The notes: generated by a model not told the origin, from the sequence alone. 64,000 nucleotides of DNA from Mycolicibacterium psychrotolerans (GCF_010729305.1 NZ_AP022574.1:3782001-3846000); one strand, 5' to 3'. Shown: positions 19,118 through 27,734, counted from the stretch's first letter. Made by a program: numbers and translations.

Positions 19118-20125
19118 TCAGGTGGCCTGGGCGGTGGGCACGTCGGCGGTCGCGAGGACGTCGCGGAACCAGTCGACGGTGGCGGTGAGCCCGTCGTGAT
19201 AGCTGACGCTGGGTTCCCAGCCGAGCAGCTCGCGGGCCTCGGTGATGTCGGGGCACCGGCGCTGGGGGTCGTCGGTGACGGCGGGATGGTGCTCGATCGG
19301 CACGTCGGCGCCCGCGAGGCCCCGGATGATCTCGGCGATCTCCCGTACCGGCAGTTCGACCGGGTTGCCGATGTTGACCGGTCCGGTCACCGGGCGTGCC
19401 GCCAGCGCGATCAAACCGGCGACGGTGTCGTCGACGTAGCACAGTGAACGGGTCTGGGTGCCGTCGCCGGCCACGGTGAGCGGCATGCCGCACAACGCCT
19501 GCCGGCAGAAGGTGGGCACCGCCCGGCCGTCGTCGGGCCGCATGCCGGGCCCGTAGGTGTTGAAGATGCGGGCCACTCCGATGTCCGTGCCGTGGTCACG
19601 GTGGTAGGCGAAGGCGAGCGCCTCGGCGTACCGCTTCGCCTCGTCGTAGACGCTGCGGGGACCGATGGGGTTGACGTTGCCCCAGTAGCTTTCGCGCTGC
19701 GGGTGCTCCAGCGGGTCGCCGTACACCTCGCTGGTGGAGGCCAGCACCACCCGCGCCCCGCAGCGGTCGGCCAGGTCGAGCACGGTCGCGGTGCCCACCG
19801 CTCCGGTTCGCAGCGTGGCCAGCGGCAGCCGGAGGTAGTCGGGCGGCGAGGCCGGTGAGGCCAGGTGGAAGATCGCGTCGAAGTCCATGTCGGCCCACGG
19901 CTGCGGCAGCGGCGCGGTGATGTCGTGCTGCGCGAACTGGACACCGGGCGGCAGTTCGGCGAATCGCGGGGCGCTCGTCGACAGGTTGTCCACACACACC
20001 ACCTGCGTTCCCGCGGCGGCCAGCGTGGCGCACAGATGGCGGCCGACGAAGCCCTCACCGCCGGTGACCAGGACGTGGCCGAACCGGGTTTCGGCCGGCG
20101 CGCTCCGGGTAGCACCATCGGCCAT
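19118..20125 (-). CDS. UDP-glucuronate decarboxylase-like SDR epimerase
   Basis: 335 residues. Extended-SDR Rossmann motif T-G-G-E-G-F-V-G-R-H near residue 22, then S-E-V-Y-G-D-P and the very characteristic N-P-I-G-P-R-S-V-Y-D-E-A-K-R-Y-A-E with catalytic Tyr/Lys, the hallmark of UDP-xylose synthase (UXS). A UDP-glucose dehydrogenase lies in the same operon, giving substrate supply. First gene of the nine-gene operon, 14 bp before the carbamoyltransferase. The ATG shares its bases with the start of the divergent GT2 gene, and I see no promoter or ribosome-binding site for it, so its true start could be a little downstream. Confidence 0.82.
   Translation of the reverse strand: MADGATRSAPAETRFGHVLVTGGEGFVGRHLCATLAAAGTQVVCVDNLSTSAPRFAELPPGVQFAQHDITAPLPQPWADMDFDAIFHLASPASPPDYLRLPLATLRTGAVGTATVLDLADRCGARVVLASTSEVYGDPLEHPQRESYWGNVNPIGPRSVYDEAKRYAEALAFAYHRDHGTDIGVARIFNTYGPGMRPDDGRAVPTFCRQALCGMPLTVAGDGTQTRSLCYVDDTVAGLIALAARPVTGPVNIGNPVELPVREIAEIIRGLAGADVPIEHHPAVTDDPQRRCPDITEARELLGWEPSVSYHDGLTATVDWFRDVLATADVPTAQAT
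20088..20112 (+). promoter_or_regulatory. SigF-type promoter inside the UXS gene, driving the GT2 gene
   Basis: GTTT (20088-20091), exact 15-nt spacer, GGGTAG (20107-20112): only the final -10 base differs from consensus GGGTAT. The GT2 ATG at 20124 follows after 11 nt. The promoter overlaps the first codons of the divergent UXS-like gene. Confidence 0.6.
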
Positions 20126-21011
20126 GACTTCAGAGCCGCGAGGTGCCCGCACGTCGTTCGTCATCGCCAGCCGGAACCGCTCCGCCGAGTTGGCCACGGT
20201 GCTGCGTCTGCTGCTCGACACGACGAACTCTCCGATCATTCTGGTGGACAACGCCTCCGACGACGACTCGGTGGACATGGCGCGACGCGTCGCGGACGGC
20301 TCGGCCGGCCGACTGACGGTGATCGAGCTGGAGGAGAACCTCGGTGCGGTCGGCCGCAACGTCGGGGTGGCCGAGGCGTCGACACCGTACGTGGCGTTCT
20401 GCGACGACGACTCCTGGTGGGACCCGGACTCGATCGGCTTCGCCGAATCGCTGTTCGACGCGTACCCCACGCTCGCCGTGCTGGCCGCGCGAACCCTGGT
20501 GATGCCGGGCAGGCGTGAGGACCCCATCGTGGCCGACCTGGCGTCCAGTCCGCTCGGCCATGATCCGGCGCTGCCCGGGCCGTCGATCCTGGGTTTTCTG
20601 GCCTGCTCGTCGATCGTGCGGGCGTCGGCGTTCGAAGCGGTCGGCGGGTTCTCGCCGATCATCCATTTCCGCGGGGAGGAGACCCTGCTGGCCTGGGACC
20701 TGGCCGCCCACGGCTGGGACCTGTGCTTCTGTGAACGGCTCACGGCCTTCCACCAGCCGTCGACCGAGCGGGCCACCACGTCGGCGCAGGACGCCCGCAC
20801 CATGCGCAACGCGGTGCTGACAACCTGGCTGCGGCGGCCGCTGCGGTACTGCCTGCGCTCCGGTGCGACGTTCGTGCGGGCCGCCGCCGGCGACCGCGAC
20901 CACGCGGTCGCGCTGGGCGAGGCGCTGCGCGCGTTGCCTGCGGTGCTGGCCGCCCGCCACCGGCTGCCCGCCGACACCGAGCGGTGCCTGCGCGTGCTCG
21001 AAAGCGCCTGA
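20124..21011 (+). CDS. GT2-family glycosyltransferase
   Basis: 295 residues. GT-A fold family 2 features: S-F-V-I-A-S-R-N-R at the start, I-I-L-V-D-N-A-S-D-D-D-S, and the metal-binding C-D-D-D-S-W-W-D. The G-F-S-P-I-I-H-F-R-G-E-E-T segment is a plausible acceptor/catalytic E-E pair. The C-terminal third is Arg/Ala-rich helix without clear membrane segments. The ATG overlaps the divergent UXS ATG on the palindrome CATG. A strong SigF-type promoter lies 11 nt upstream, so it may be induced under stress separately from the heptose operon. Confidence 0.82.
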   Translation: MTSEPRGARTSFVIASRNRSAELATVLRLLLDTTNSPIILVDNASDDDSVDMARRVADGSAGRLTVIELEENLGAVGRNVGVAEASTPYVAFCDDDSWWDPDSIGFAESLFDAYPTLAVLAARTLVMPGRREDPIVADLASSPLGHDPALPGPSILGFLACSSIVRASAFEAVGGFSPIIHFRGEETLLAWDLAAHGWDLCFCERLTAFHQPSTERATTSAQDARTMRNAVLTTWLRRPLRYCLRSGATFVRAAAGDRDHAVALGEALRALPAVLAARHRLPADTERCLRVLESA

Positions 21012-21015
21012 GCCG

Positions 21016-22227
21016 TCACGACGTCGACCCCGCCATGCGGTCGTAGACCGCTGCCGTCTCCTCGGCGACGCGCTGCCACGAGTAGCGTTGCTGGACGCGC
21101 GCCCGGCCTGCGCGCCCGAGCGCGGCGCGCAGGTCGCGGTCCGACAGGATCGGGTTGATCGCGTCGGCGCAGCGCTGCGGGTCGCGCGGCGGCACGAGGC
21201 GCCCCGTCACCTCGTCGACGACCGTGTCGAGCATGCCGCCCACCGCCGACGCCACGACCGGTACCCCGCACGCCATCGCCTCGAGGGGGACGATGCCGAA
21301 CGGCTCGTACCAAGGGGTGGCGGCGACGACGTCGGCAGACCGCAGCAGCATCGGCATCTCGTCACGGGCGATCGCGCCGTACAGGTGCACCCGGTCGGCG
21401 ACACCGCACTGGGCGGCAACGGAATTGAGGCGCTGAGCCTCGGCATCGGAATCGAGCTCGGATTTGTCGGGGCCCCCGACGATCACCAGCTCGGCGGTCG
21501 GCATCTGCGGCATGGCGCGGATGACCGTCTCGAATCCCTTGCGCGGCACCAGCCGGCCCACCGAGACGATGCGCTGAGGTTTTCCGTGGGTGGCGGCGGG
21601 CCCGATGTGGCTGAACTCGGCCGGGTTCACCCCGCAGGGCACCACCGACATCGCGGACTCCTCGCGCCCCATCCGCCGCAGCTCGGCGACCTCGTCGGTG
21701 CAGGTGGCCGCGACCCAGTCGACGCTGCGCGCCAGTTCCGTCTCCAACCGGATGCGCTCGTCGGGACTGGTGTCGTCACGGCCCTGGTGCCGCCGCTTGA
21801 CGACGCCGAGCGCATGGAACGTCTGCACCACGGGCACACCGTGGCGCCGGGCCGCCCGAAGGGTGGCCAGCCCCGACATCCAGAAGTGCGCGTGCGCCAC
21901 GTCGGGCCGCCACTGCTTCCACTGCTCGGCGAGGAAATCGCCGAACTCCGGCATGTACTGCAGCAGTTCGTCTTTGGGTAGCTTCTTCGGCGGCCCCGCA
22001 GGCACGTGCACCACCGCGTATCCGTGTTCGGTGTCGACGCGATCGAGCAGGTCGGTGTCGTCGCGCCGGGTGTACACGACGACCTCGTGTCCCTGCGCCG
22101 CCAATGCGGCCGACAGTTCCGCGACGGCCACGTTCTGACCGCCGGCGTCGACGCCGCCGAGTAGCGCCAGCGGACTGGCGTGTTCGGACACCATCGCGAT
22201 CCTGCGCCGCGAACTCTGCGCATTCAT
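21016..22227 (-). CDS. GT4-family glycosyltransferase
   Basis: 403 residues, GT-B fold. N-terminal domain opens M-V-S-E-H-A-S-P-L-A with G-G-V-D-A-G-G-Q-N-V (sucrose-synthase/MshA-like glycine loop) and H-A-H-F-W-M-S-G. The C-terminal donor domain has V-G-R-L-V-P-R-K-G and E-P-F-G-I-V-P-L-E-A-M-A-C-G-V-P-V-V-A (E-x7-E). GGAGG precedes the ATG, which overlaps the upstream gene as ATGA. Acceptor unknown; retaining transferase on the cytoplasmic side. Forms a two-gene unit with the next transferase under the SigF-type promoter at 23212-23236. Confidence 0.85.
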   Translation of the reverse strand: MNAQSSRRRIAMVSEHASPLALLGGVDAGGQNVAVAELSAALAAQGHEVVVYTRRDDTDLLDRVDTEHGYAVVHVPAGPPKKLPKDELLQYMPEFGDFLAEQWKQWRPDVAHAHFWMSGLATLRAARRHGVPVVQTFHALGVVKRRHQGRDDTSPDERIRLETELARSVDWVAATCTDEVAELRRMGREESAMSVVPCGVNPAEFSHIGPAATHGKPQRIVSVGRLVPRKGFETVIRAMPQMPTAELVIVGGPDKSELDSDAEAQRLNSVAAQCGVADRVHLYGAIARDEMPMLLRSADVVAATPWYEPFGIVPLEAMACGVPVVASAVGGMLDTVVDEVTGRLVPPRDPQRCADAINPILSDRDLRAALGRAGRARVQQRYSWQRVAEETAAVYDRMAGSTS

Positions 22228-23201
22228 TCGCACACCTCCTCGATCAGGCGGTCCCAATCGGCGAGGAAGCGATCGAGGCCGAAATGGGCCAGGGCGTGTT
22301 CGCGGGCCGCCTTGCCCGCGACCTCGGCGGCGGCGGGGTCGGAGACGAAGCGTGCCAGCGCTTCGCCGAGCACTCTGCGGTCGGCGCTGACCACCCCCGC
22401 GTCGGGCGGAACCGCCAACGGGGCCATCGTCGAGGCGACGGCCACCACCGGCATGCCCGCGCACATCGCCTCCAGCAGCGACAGGCCGAGCGACGTCCAC
22501 CGTGCGGTGTGCAGGTACACCCTGCGGCGCGCCACCTCGTCGAGAACCGCCGCACCCGATATGTCCCCCCGGCCGGAAACTGTTCCGGCGCAGCGTGGGT
22601 CGGTGTTGAGCTCCTCGGTGCCCATGCCCCACACGTCGATCGGCGCGTGCCTGCTCAACGGCGCGAGCAGGTCGGCTCCGACGGTGCGCCAGCGCCGCAC
22701 CGGCTCGTTGATCATCGCGGCCGCGGCGGCGATCTCCCCGGTGTAGCGGCTGCCCCGGTCGGCCACGCCATGCCCGATGACCCGGGTCGGCGCTGCGCCG
22801 CTGTCCCACATCAGCTCGTTGAACTCGGTGACGTGCACCAGCGGGATGTCCGACCGGTCGGCCAGCGGATGCACGCTGTCGACGGCGTAAGGCCGCGGCG
22901 CATTGTGCTCGACGTACACGGCCGCCACGTCGGTGCCCGGCCGGCGGCCCAGAAGCCTTGTGGCGAGGTCGATGTCGGCGGGCCGCTGCAGCACCACCAG
23001 ATCGACGTCGGTGCCGGGGAGGTCCTCGACGCGGACCTCGCGGGCCTGCGGCCACTGTCGGCCGGCCAGCCCACGTCCGTCGGCGTCGCGGTGTTCGTCG
23101 ACCGGGATCAGATACCGGTGCCTGCCCGCGACGAACGACTCCGTCCAAGAACCGTGCACGTGCCAGATCAGCACGTTGCGTGGCACCTGAAGCGAAGGCA
23201 T
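22224..23201 (-). CDS. GT-B glycosyltransferase (GT4-like, short)
   Basis: 325 residues from ATG 23201, shorter than the ~400 usual for GT4. The C-terminal donor domain is recognisable: L-G-L-S-L-L-E-A-M-C-A-G-M-P-V-V-A-V-A with the acidic pair, preceded by H-T-A-R-W-T. The N-terminal domain is less conserved (I-W-H-V-H-G-S-W-T-E-S-F). The start is supported by a perfect SigF-type promoter 10 nt upstream; an in-frame TTG/GTG at 23231-23234 lies within the -35 and is therefore unlikely. Ends in ATGA overlap with the following GT4 gene. Confidence 0.8.
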   Translation of the reverse strand: MPSLQVPRNVLIWHVHGSWTESFVAGRHRYLIPVDEHRDADGRGLAGRQWPQAREVRVEDLPGTDVDLVVLQRPADIDLATRLLGRRPGTDVAAVYVEHNAPRPYAVDSVHPLADRSDIPLVHVTEFNELMWDSGAAPTRVIGHGVADRGSRYTGEIAAAAAMINEPVRRWRTVGADLLAPLSRHAPIDVWGMGTEELNTDPRCAGTVSGRGDISGAAVLDEVARRRVYLHTARWTSLGLSLLEAMCAGMPVVAVASTMAPLAVPPDAGVVSADRRVLGEALARFVSDPAAAEVAGKAAREHALAHFGLDRFLADWDRLIEEVCE

Positions 23202-23211
23202 GAGGCGCGAA

Positions 23212-23236
23212 ATACCCTTAAGAGAATTCACCAAAC
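23212..23236 (-). promoter_or_regulatory. perfect SigF-type promoter
   Basis: Reading the minus strand: GTTT (23236-23233), 15-nt spacer, GGGTAT (23217-23212), matching the published SigF consensus at every specified base. The ATG of the glycosyltransferase gene is 10 nt downstream at 23201. Confidence 0.65.
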
Positions 23237-23274
23237 AAGAAACGCCTGGAAAAGTTGGGACCGCTCTGAGCTGC

Positions 23275-23310
23275 GAAAATGCTGCGCCAACAGGTGAATT
23301 GGCGCAGCAT
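23275..23310 (-). terminator. intrinsic terminator after the GT4 gene
   Basis: Perfect 12-bp inverted repeat: ATGCTGCGCCAA (23279-23290) pairs with TTGGCGCAGCAT (23299-23310), 8-nt loop. On the minus strand the stem is followed by a run of T. It lies just beyond the stop of the GT4 gene at 23340 and isolates it from the SigF-type promoter of the next unit. Confidence 0.8.
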
Positions 23311-23339
23311 CGACTGCCCGGGTGGCTCCGTCGGCGCTC

Positions 23340-24503
23340 TCAGGCCGAGATCGCGCCGGCACGCCGGGCGGCCGCGTCGTAGACCACCTCGGCGTCGGTG
23401 GCGACGCGGTCCCACGAGTAGCGCGAGCGAGCCCGGGCCCGCCCGGCCAACCCCATCCCTTGGCGCAGCACGTTCTGCGCCAGGATCGAGCGGAGCGCGC
23501 GGCTCAGGGCCGCGGGGTTGCCCGCCGGTACCAGCAGCCCCGTCACTTCGGCGATGACCGCATCCCGCGGTCCACCGGTCTCGGTGGCCACCACCGCGGC
23601 ACCGCATGCCATCGCCCGCAACACCGTTCGCGCGTCCGGGTCGTACGGCGCCGGACAGACCGCGACGTCGGCGGACCGCAGCCAGGAGGCGACCTCGCGG
23701 TCGTCGGTCGTGGCGGCGACCTGCACGCGCCCGCTCACCCCGAGGCGGTCCGCGGTGGCGCGCAGATGCTTGATGCCGTCGTCGTCGGCACCGCCGTCGC
23801 CGATGACGACCAGTTCGGCGGCCGGTAGCGACGGCAGGATCGCAAGCACCTGATGGAGGCCCTGGTCGGCCGAGAAGTCCTGCCCGAGTGCGACGATGCG
23901 GTGGCGCTCGGCCCCGCGAGCCGCGGTCTCGCCGTCCGCGCTGTAGGCGTCGACGTCGACGCCGGAGGGCAGCACGCTCACCTGCGCCCGGGGGCAGCCC
24001 ATCCGGATGACTTCGTGCATCGCATCGCCGCACGCCGTGGTCACCATGGTGGCGTTACGCGCCAGCAGCGTCTCCAGCTTGACGGCGGTGCCGTGCATCG
24101 ACGGAGCGCCTCCCCGCGGCTGCTGTCGCGTCGCCAACTGATGGAAGGCCTGCACGATGGGCACCGGTCGGTGCTTGGCCGCCAGCTGAGCGGCCATGCC
24201 GTAGGCCCAGCCGTGGCAGTGCACGGCGTCGGGCGGGTCCGCGGTCCAGTCGTCGATCAGGAACCGGCCCATCTCTCCGATCATGGGCATCAGATTCTCG
24301 GCGCTCCCGTCGCCGTCGGCATCCACCGGAAGGGCGACCACACGGTAGCCGCCGTCCGCCACGCCGCTGTCGATCCGAGAGCCGGTGAGCACGCGCACGT
24401 CGTGGCCCCGCCGCGTCAGTGCCGCCGCCAGGCTCGCCACGTCGTATGCGCCCCGCGCGTTCGGGGCGCGGCCCGGCAGATCGCCCACTATCGCCAGCCT
24501 CAT
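23340..24503 (-). CDS. GT4-family glycosyltransferase
   Basis: 387 residues starting M-R-L-A-I-V-G-D-L-P-G. GT-B fold: N-terminal domain with A-Y-D-V-A-S-L-A-A-A-L-T-R-R-G-H and C-H-G-W-A-Y-G-M-A; C-terminal domain with V-V-I-G-D-G-G-A-D-D and P-Y-D-P-D-A-R-T-V-L-R-A-M-A-C-G-A-A-V-V-A. The first acidic residue of the usual E-x7-E donor motif is replaced (D-A-R-T-V-L-R-A-M), so the donor site may be unusual. No ribosome-binding site is visible before the ATG, suggesting a leaderless message. Monocistronic, bounded by a strong terminator. Confidence 0.8.
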   Translation of the reverse strand: MRLAIVGDLPGRAPNARGAYDVASLAAALTRRGHDVRVLTGSRIDSGVADGGYRVVALPVDADGDGSAENLMPMIGEMGRFLIDDWTADPPDAVHCHGWAYGMAAQLAAKHRPVPIVQAFHQLATRQQPRGGAPSMHGTAVKLETLLARNATMVTTACGDAMHEVIRMGCPRAQVSVLPSGVDVDAYSADGETAARGAERHRIVALGQDFSADQGLHQVLAILPSLPAAELVVIGDGGADDDGIKHLRATADRLGVSGRVQVAATTDDREVASWLRSADVAVCPAPYDPDARTVLRAMACGAAVVATETGGPRDAVIAEVTGLLVPAGNPAALSRALRSILAQNVLRQGMGLAGRARARSRYSWDRVATDAEVVYDAAARRAGAISA

Positions 24504-24702
24504 GCCTGTGGGAAGTCCACAAACGACTCGGGCCAAACCAACGACCGCGAGCACTTCGTTCAGGGGACCGGACAATTCGTGGACTGGATGACCAGATCGG
24601 CCGATGGGGGACTGCCGCCGCGGGATCCGGGTACACGACTCGAAATGAGCTTCGCGCGGAAAGGCAGTGCGGTTGCGGCATGCGGGCGCCGAGGACCTCC
24701 AG

Positions 24703-25455
24703 ATGACTGACCGCCGTCAGCTGATGATCTCGGCGGGCCGGTCCTCAGGGGTCACCGTCATGGCGATCACCGGAACGTTGGACAGCCGGACCTATCGACA
24801 GGTGCGAGACAGCGTGATCGACGCCGCGGTGACCGGCCTGACAACGGTCATCGTCGACGTCAGTGGACTCGAAGCACCCGCGGTGAGCGCATGGACGGCG
24901 TTCAGTAGCGCACGCTGGCACGTCCTGACCTGGCCTGATGTCCCCATCGTGCTGGTGTGCGACAACGAGGTGGGGCGAGCACGGATCCGGCGCAGCGGCG
25001 TGACGCGGTATGTGCCCCTGCACGGCGATCGGGTGGCCGCGGTCGCCGCGGCCGGCGATGATCACCGCCGACGGCGGCGCGCGCAGACCCAGTTCGACGC
25101 GACGCCGTCGAGCATGCGCGCCGCGCGCCGGTTCACCGCCGACCGCCTCACGGCCTGGGCGCGCCCGGACATGGTTCTCACCGCGTCGACCGTGGTGACG
25201 GTGTTCGTCGAGAACGTGCTCAATCACACCCTGAGCCGTCCGGTGGTGCTGGTGGAGACCGTCGACGACGTCGTCACGGTCGCGGTCAGCGACTCCGATC
25301 CCCGGCCGGCGGTACGTCAGGAGAACCCGCGGAGCGGCGCCCACACCGTCTCCGGCCTCGCGGTGGTCACGGCGGTCAGCCGTGCCTGGGGCTGCAGCCC
25401 CACGGCGGGCGGGAAGACGGTGTGGGCGTTACTCGGTCCGGAGAACCGGCTCTGA
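24703..25455 (+). CDS. STAS domain fused to RsbW-like ATPase domain
   Basis: 250 residues. The first ~110 form a STAS (anti-anti-sigma) domain: V-M-A-I-T-G-T-L-D-S-R-T-Y ... V-I-V-D-V-S-G-L-E-A-P, with Ala-Pro-Ala-Val where the phosphorylatable Ser of SpoIIAA-type antagonists usually lies. The rest is a HATPase_c_2 domain like anti-sigma kinases: an N-box E-N-V-L-N-H-T around residue 172, V-S-D-S-D-P-R-P, G-L-A-V-V and a final G-K-T-V-W-A-L. Thus antagonist and anti-sigma-type domains share one chain. A regulator of a SigF-like factor is a reasonable guess; the partner is not shown. Convergent with katG, 2 bp apart. Confidence 0.75.
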   Translation: MTDRRQLMISAGRSSGVTVMAITGTLDSRTYRQVRDSVIDAAVTGLTTVIVDVSGLEAPAVSAWTAFSSARWHVLTWPDVPIVLVCDNEVGRARIRRSGVTRYVPLHGDRVAAVAAAGDDHRRRRRAQTQFDATPSSMRAARRFTADRLTAWARPDMVLTASTVVTVFVENVLNHTLSRPVVLVETVDDVVTVAVSDSDPRPAVRQENPRSGAHTVSGLAVVTAVSRAWGCSPTAGGKTVWALLGPENRL

Positions 25456-25457
25456 CC

Positions 25458-27701
25458 TCAGCGCAGGTCGAACCGGTCGTTGTTCATCACCTTGACCCAG
25501 GCAGCCACGAAGTCCTCGACGAACTTGCCGCGGCTGTCGTCCTGCGCGTACACCTCGGCGATGGCACGCAGCACCGAGTTCGAGCCGAACACCAGGTCGT
25601 TGGCCGTGGCGGTCCACTTCAACTCGCCGGTGGCCCGGTCGCGGCCCTCGTAGACGTTCTCGGTCGCCTGCGACGGCTTCCACTCCGTGCTCATGTCGAG
25701 CAGGTTGGTGAAGAAGTCGTTGGTCAGCGTGCCCGGCGTCTGGGTGAACACACCGTGCTTGGTGCCGCCGTGGTTGGCGCCGATGACCCGCAGGCCGCCG
25801 ATGAGAGCGGTCATCTCCGGTGCGGTCAGGTCGAGGAGATACGCCTTGTCCACGAGCAGCTTCTCCTGCGGGGTCTTCTCCCCCGGACGCGCGTAGTTGC
25901 GGAAGCCGTCGGCCTGGGTCTCCAGCACCGCGAACGACTCCACGTCGGTGTCCTGCTGCGACGCGTCGGTGCGGCCGGGGGCGAAGTGCACGTCGATCTC
26001 GTAACCGGCGTCCCTGGCGGCCTTTTCGACCGCGGCGGAACCCGCCAGCACGATCAGGTCGGCCAATGAGATCTTCTTCCCGCCCGCCGCGGAGGCGTTG
26101 AAGTCCTGCTGGATCTTCTCCAGTGCCGGCAGCACCTTGTCCAGCTCGGACGGCTCGTTGACCTCCCAGTTGCGCTGCGGCTCGAGTCGCAGCCGCGCCC
26201 CGTTGGCGCCGCCGCGCTTGTCCGTGCCGCGGAAGCTGGCCGCCGACGCCCACGCCGTCTTGACCAGCTGCGGCACCGACAGCCCCGAAGACAGGATGGT
26301 GGCCTTCAGCGAAGCGATATCCGCCTCGTCGACCAGTTCGTGGTCAACGGCAGGCACCGGGTCCTGCCACAGCTGCGGCTCGGCGACCCACGGGCCGAGG
26401 TACCGGCTCACCGGCCCCATGTCGCGGTGCATGAGCTTGTACCACGCCTTGGCGAAGGCCTCGTTCATCTCTTCGGGATGATCGAGCCAGCGCCGGGTGA
26501 TCTCGCCGTAGATCGGGTCGACACGCATCGAGATGTCGGTGACCAGCATGGTGGGCTTACGCGGCGGTCCGCCGAACGGATCCGGAATGGTGGCCTCGGC
26601 GTCCTTGGCCTCGAACTGCCAGGCGCCGGCCGGGCTCTTGGTCAGCTCCCATTCGTTGCCGTACAGGAGCTCCAGGTAGCCGTTGCTCCACTGCGTCGGC
26701 GTGCCGGTCCAGACGACCTCCAGACCGCTGGTGACCGTGTCGTTGGCATTGCCGGTGCCGAACGGGCACTTCCAGCCCAGACCCTGCTGCTCGATCGGCG
26801 CGCCCTCGGGTTCGGGGCCGACGTTGACATCGGCCGCGCCGTGGGTCTTGCCCAACGTGTGGCCACCGACGATCAGCGCGGCGGTCTCCTCGTCGTTCAT
26901 CGCCATCCGGCCGAACGTCTCGCGGATGTCGTGCGCTGCCGCCAGCGGATCCGGCTTGCCTTCCGGCCCTTCGGGATTGACGTAGATCAGGCCCATGGTG
27001 GTGGCGCCGAACGGTTCGGCGAGCTTGCGGTCCTTGTCATTGCTGCCGCCGTAACGCTTGTCGGTGCCCAGCCAGGTGTCCTCCTGGCCCCACAGCATCT
27101 CCTCGGGCTCCCAGATGTCCTCGCGGCCGAACGCGAAGCCGAAGGTCTGGAATCCCGCCGACTCCAGCGCGGCGTTACCCGCATACGCGATCAGGTCGGC
27201 CCAGGAGATCTTGTTGCCGTACTTGCGCTTGATCGGCCACAGCAGCCGACGCGCCTTGTCCAGGTTGGCGTTGTCGGGCCAGCTGTTGAGCGGGGCGAAC
27301 CGCTGCGAGCCCTGCCCGGCGCCGCCGCGGCCGTCGAAGATGCGGTACGTGCCGGCGGCGTGCCAGCTCATCCGGATGAACAGACCGGCGTAGCTGCCGT
27401 AGTCGGCGGGCCACCAGTCCTGTGAGGTGGTGACCACGTCGATGACATCGCGCTTGAACGCCTCGACGTCGAGCTCGGCGAACTCGGTCGCGTAGTCGAA
27501 GTCCTCACCGAGCGGGTTGCCCTTCTCGTTCTGCCTGTGCAGCACGGAGACGTCGACCTGCTCGGGCCACCAGTCCTTGTTCGTCAGCGGCGCATGGACT
27601 TTCGGCTCCGGCGAGTCGATCACCGGGTTCTCGCTCTCGCTGTGGCTGTGGGTCTTGGTGTCTGAATGCGGCGGGCGGGCATCGGACGTATCAGAGGACA
27701 C
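25458..27701 (-). CDS. katG: catalase-peroxidase KatG
   Basis: 747 residues, full length. Distal site R-M-S-W-H-A-A-G-T with the Trp of the Met-Tyr-Trp adduct; the Tyr in G-L-I-Y-V-N-P-E-G; the Met in M-A-M-N-D-E-E-T; and proximal heme ligand in G-G-H-T-L-G-K-T-H-G. The Ser equivalent to M. tuberculosis S315 is kept (T-S-G-L-E-V-V-W). The N-terminus has an additional His/Ser/Asp-rich stretch before V-H-A-P-L-T-N-K-D-W-W. Removes H2O2 and peroxynitrite and would activate isoniazid. Lies 33 bp after furA, the usual mycobacterial co-transcribed pair. Confidence 0.97.
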   Translation of the reverse strand: MSSDTSDARPPHSDTKTHSHSESENPVIDSPEPKVHAPLTNKDWWPEQVDVSVLHRQNEKGNPLGEDFDYATEFAELDVEAFKRDVIDVVTTSQDWWPADYGSYAGLFIRMSWHAAGTYRIFDGRGGAGQGSQRFAPLNSWPDNANLDKARRLLWPIKRKYGNKISWADLIAYAGNAALESAGFQTFGFAFGREDIWEPEEMLWGQEDTWLGTDKRYGGSNDKDRKLAEPFGATTMGLIYVNPEGPEGKPDPLAAAHDIRETFGRMAMNDEETAALIVGGHTLGKTHGAADVNVGPEPEGAPIEQQGLGWKCPFGTGNANDTVTSGLEVVWTGTPTQWSNGYLELLYGNEWELTKSPAGAWQFEAKDAEATIPDPFGGPPRKPTMLVTDISMRVDPIYGEITRRWLDHPEEMNEAFAKAWYKLMHRDMGPVSRYLGPWVAEPQLWQDPVPAVDHELVDEADIASLKATILSSGLSVPQLVKTAWASAASFRGTDKRGGANGARLRLEPQRNWEVNEPSELDKVLPALEKIQQDFNASAAGGKKISLADLIVLAGSAAVEKAARDAGYEIDVHFAPGRTDASQQDTDVESFAVLETQADGFRNYARPGEKTPQEKLLVDKAYLLDLTAPEMTALIGGLRVIGANHGGTKHGVFTQTPGTLTNDFFTNLLDMSTEWKPSQATENVYEGRDRATGELKWTATANDLVFGSNSVLRAIAEVYAQDDSRGKFVEDFVAAWVKVMNNDRFDLR

Positions 27702-27734
27702 AACATTCCCTTTCGGTGGTGGATGACGTGCTGA

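Noticed and set aside
24629..24634. GGGTAC upstream of the STAS/RsbW-like gene
   Set aside because: No GTTT-like box 15-17 nt upstream and 68 nt from the start.
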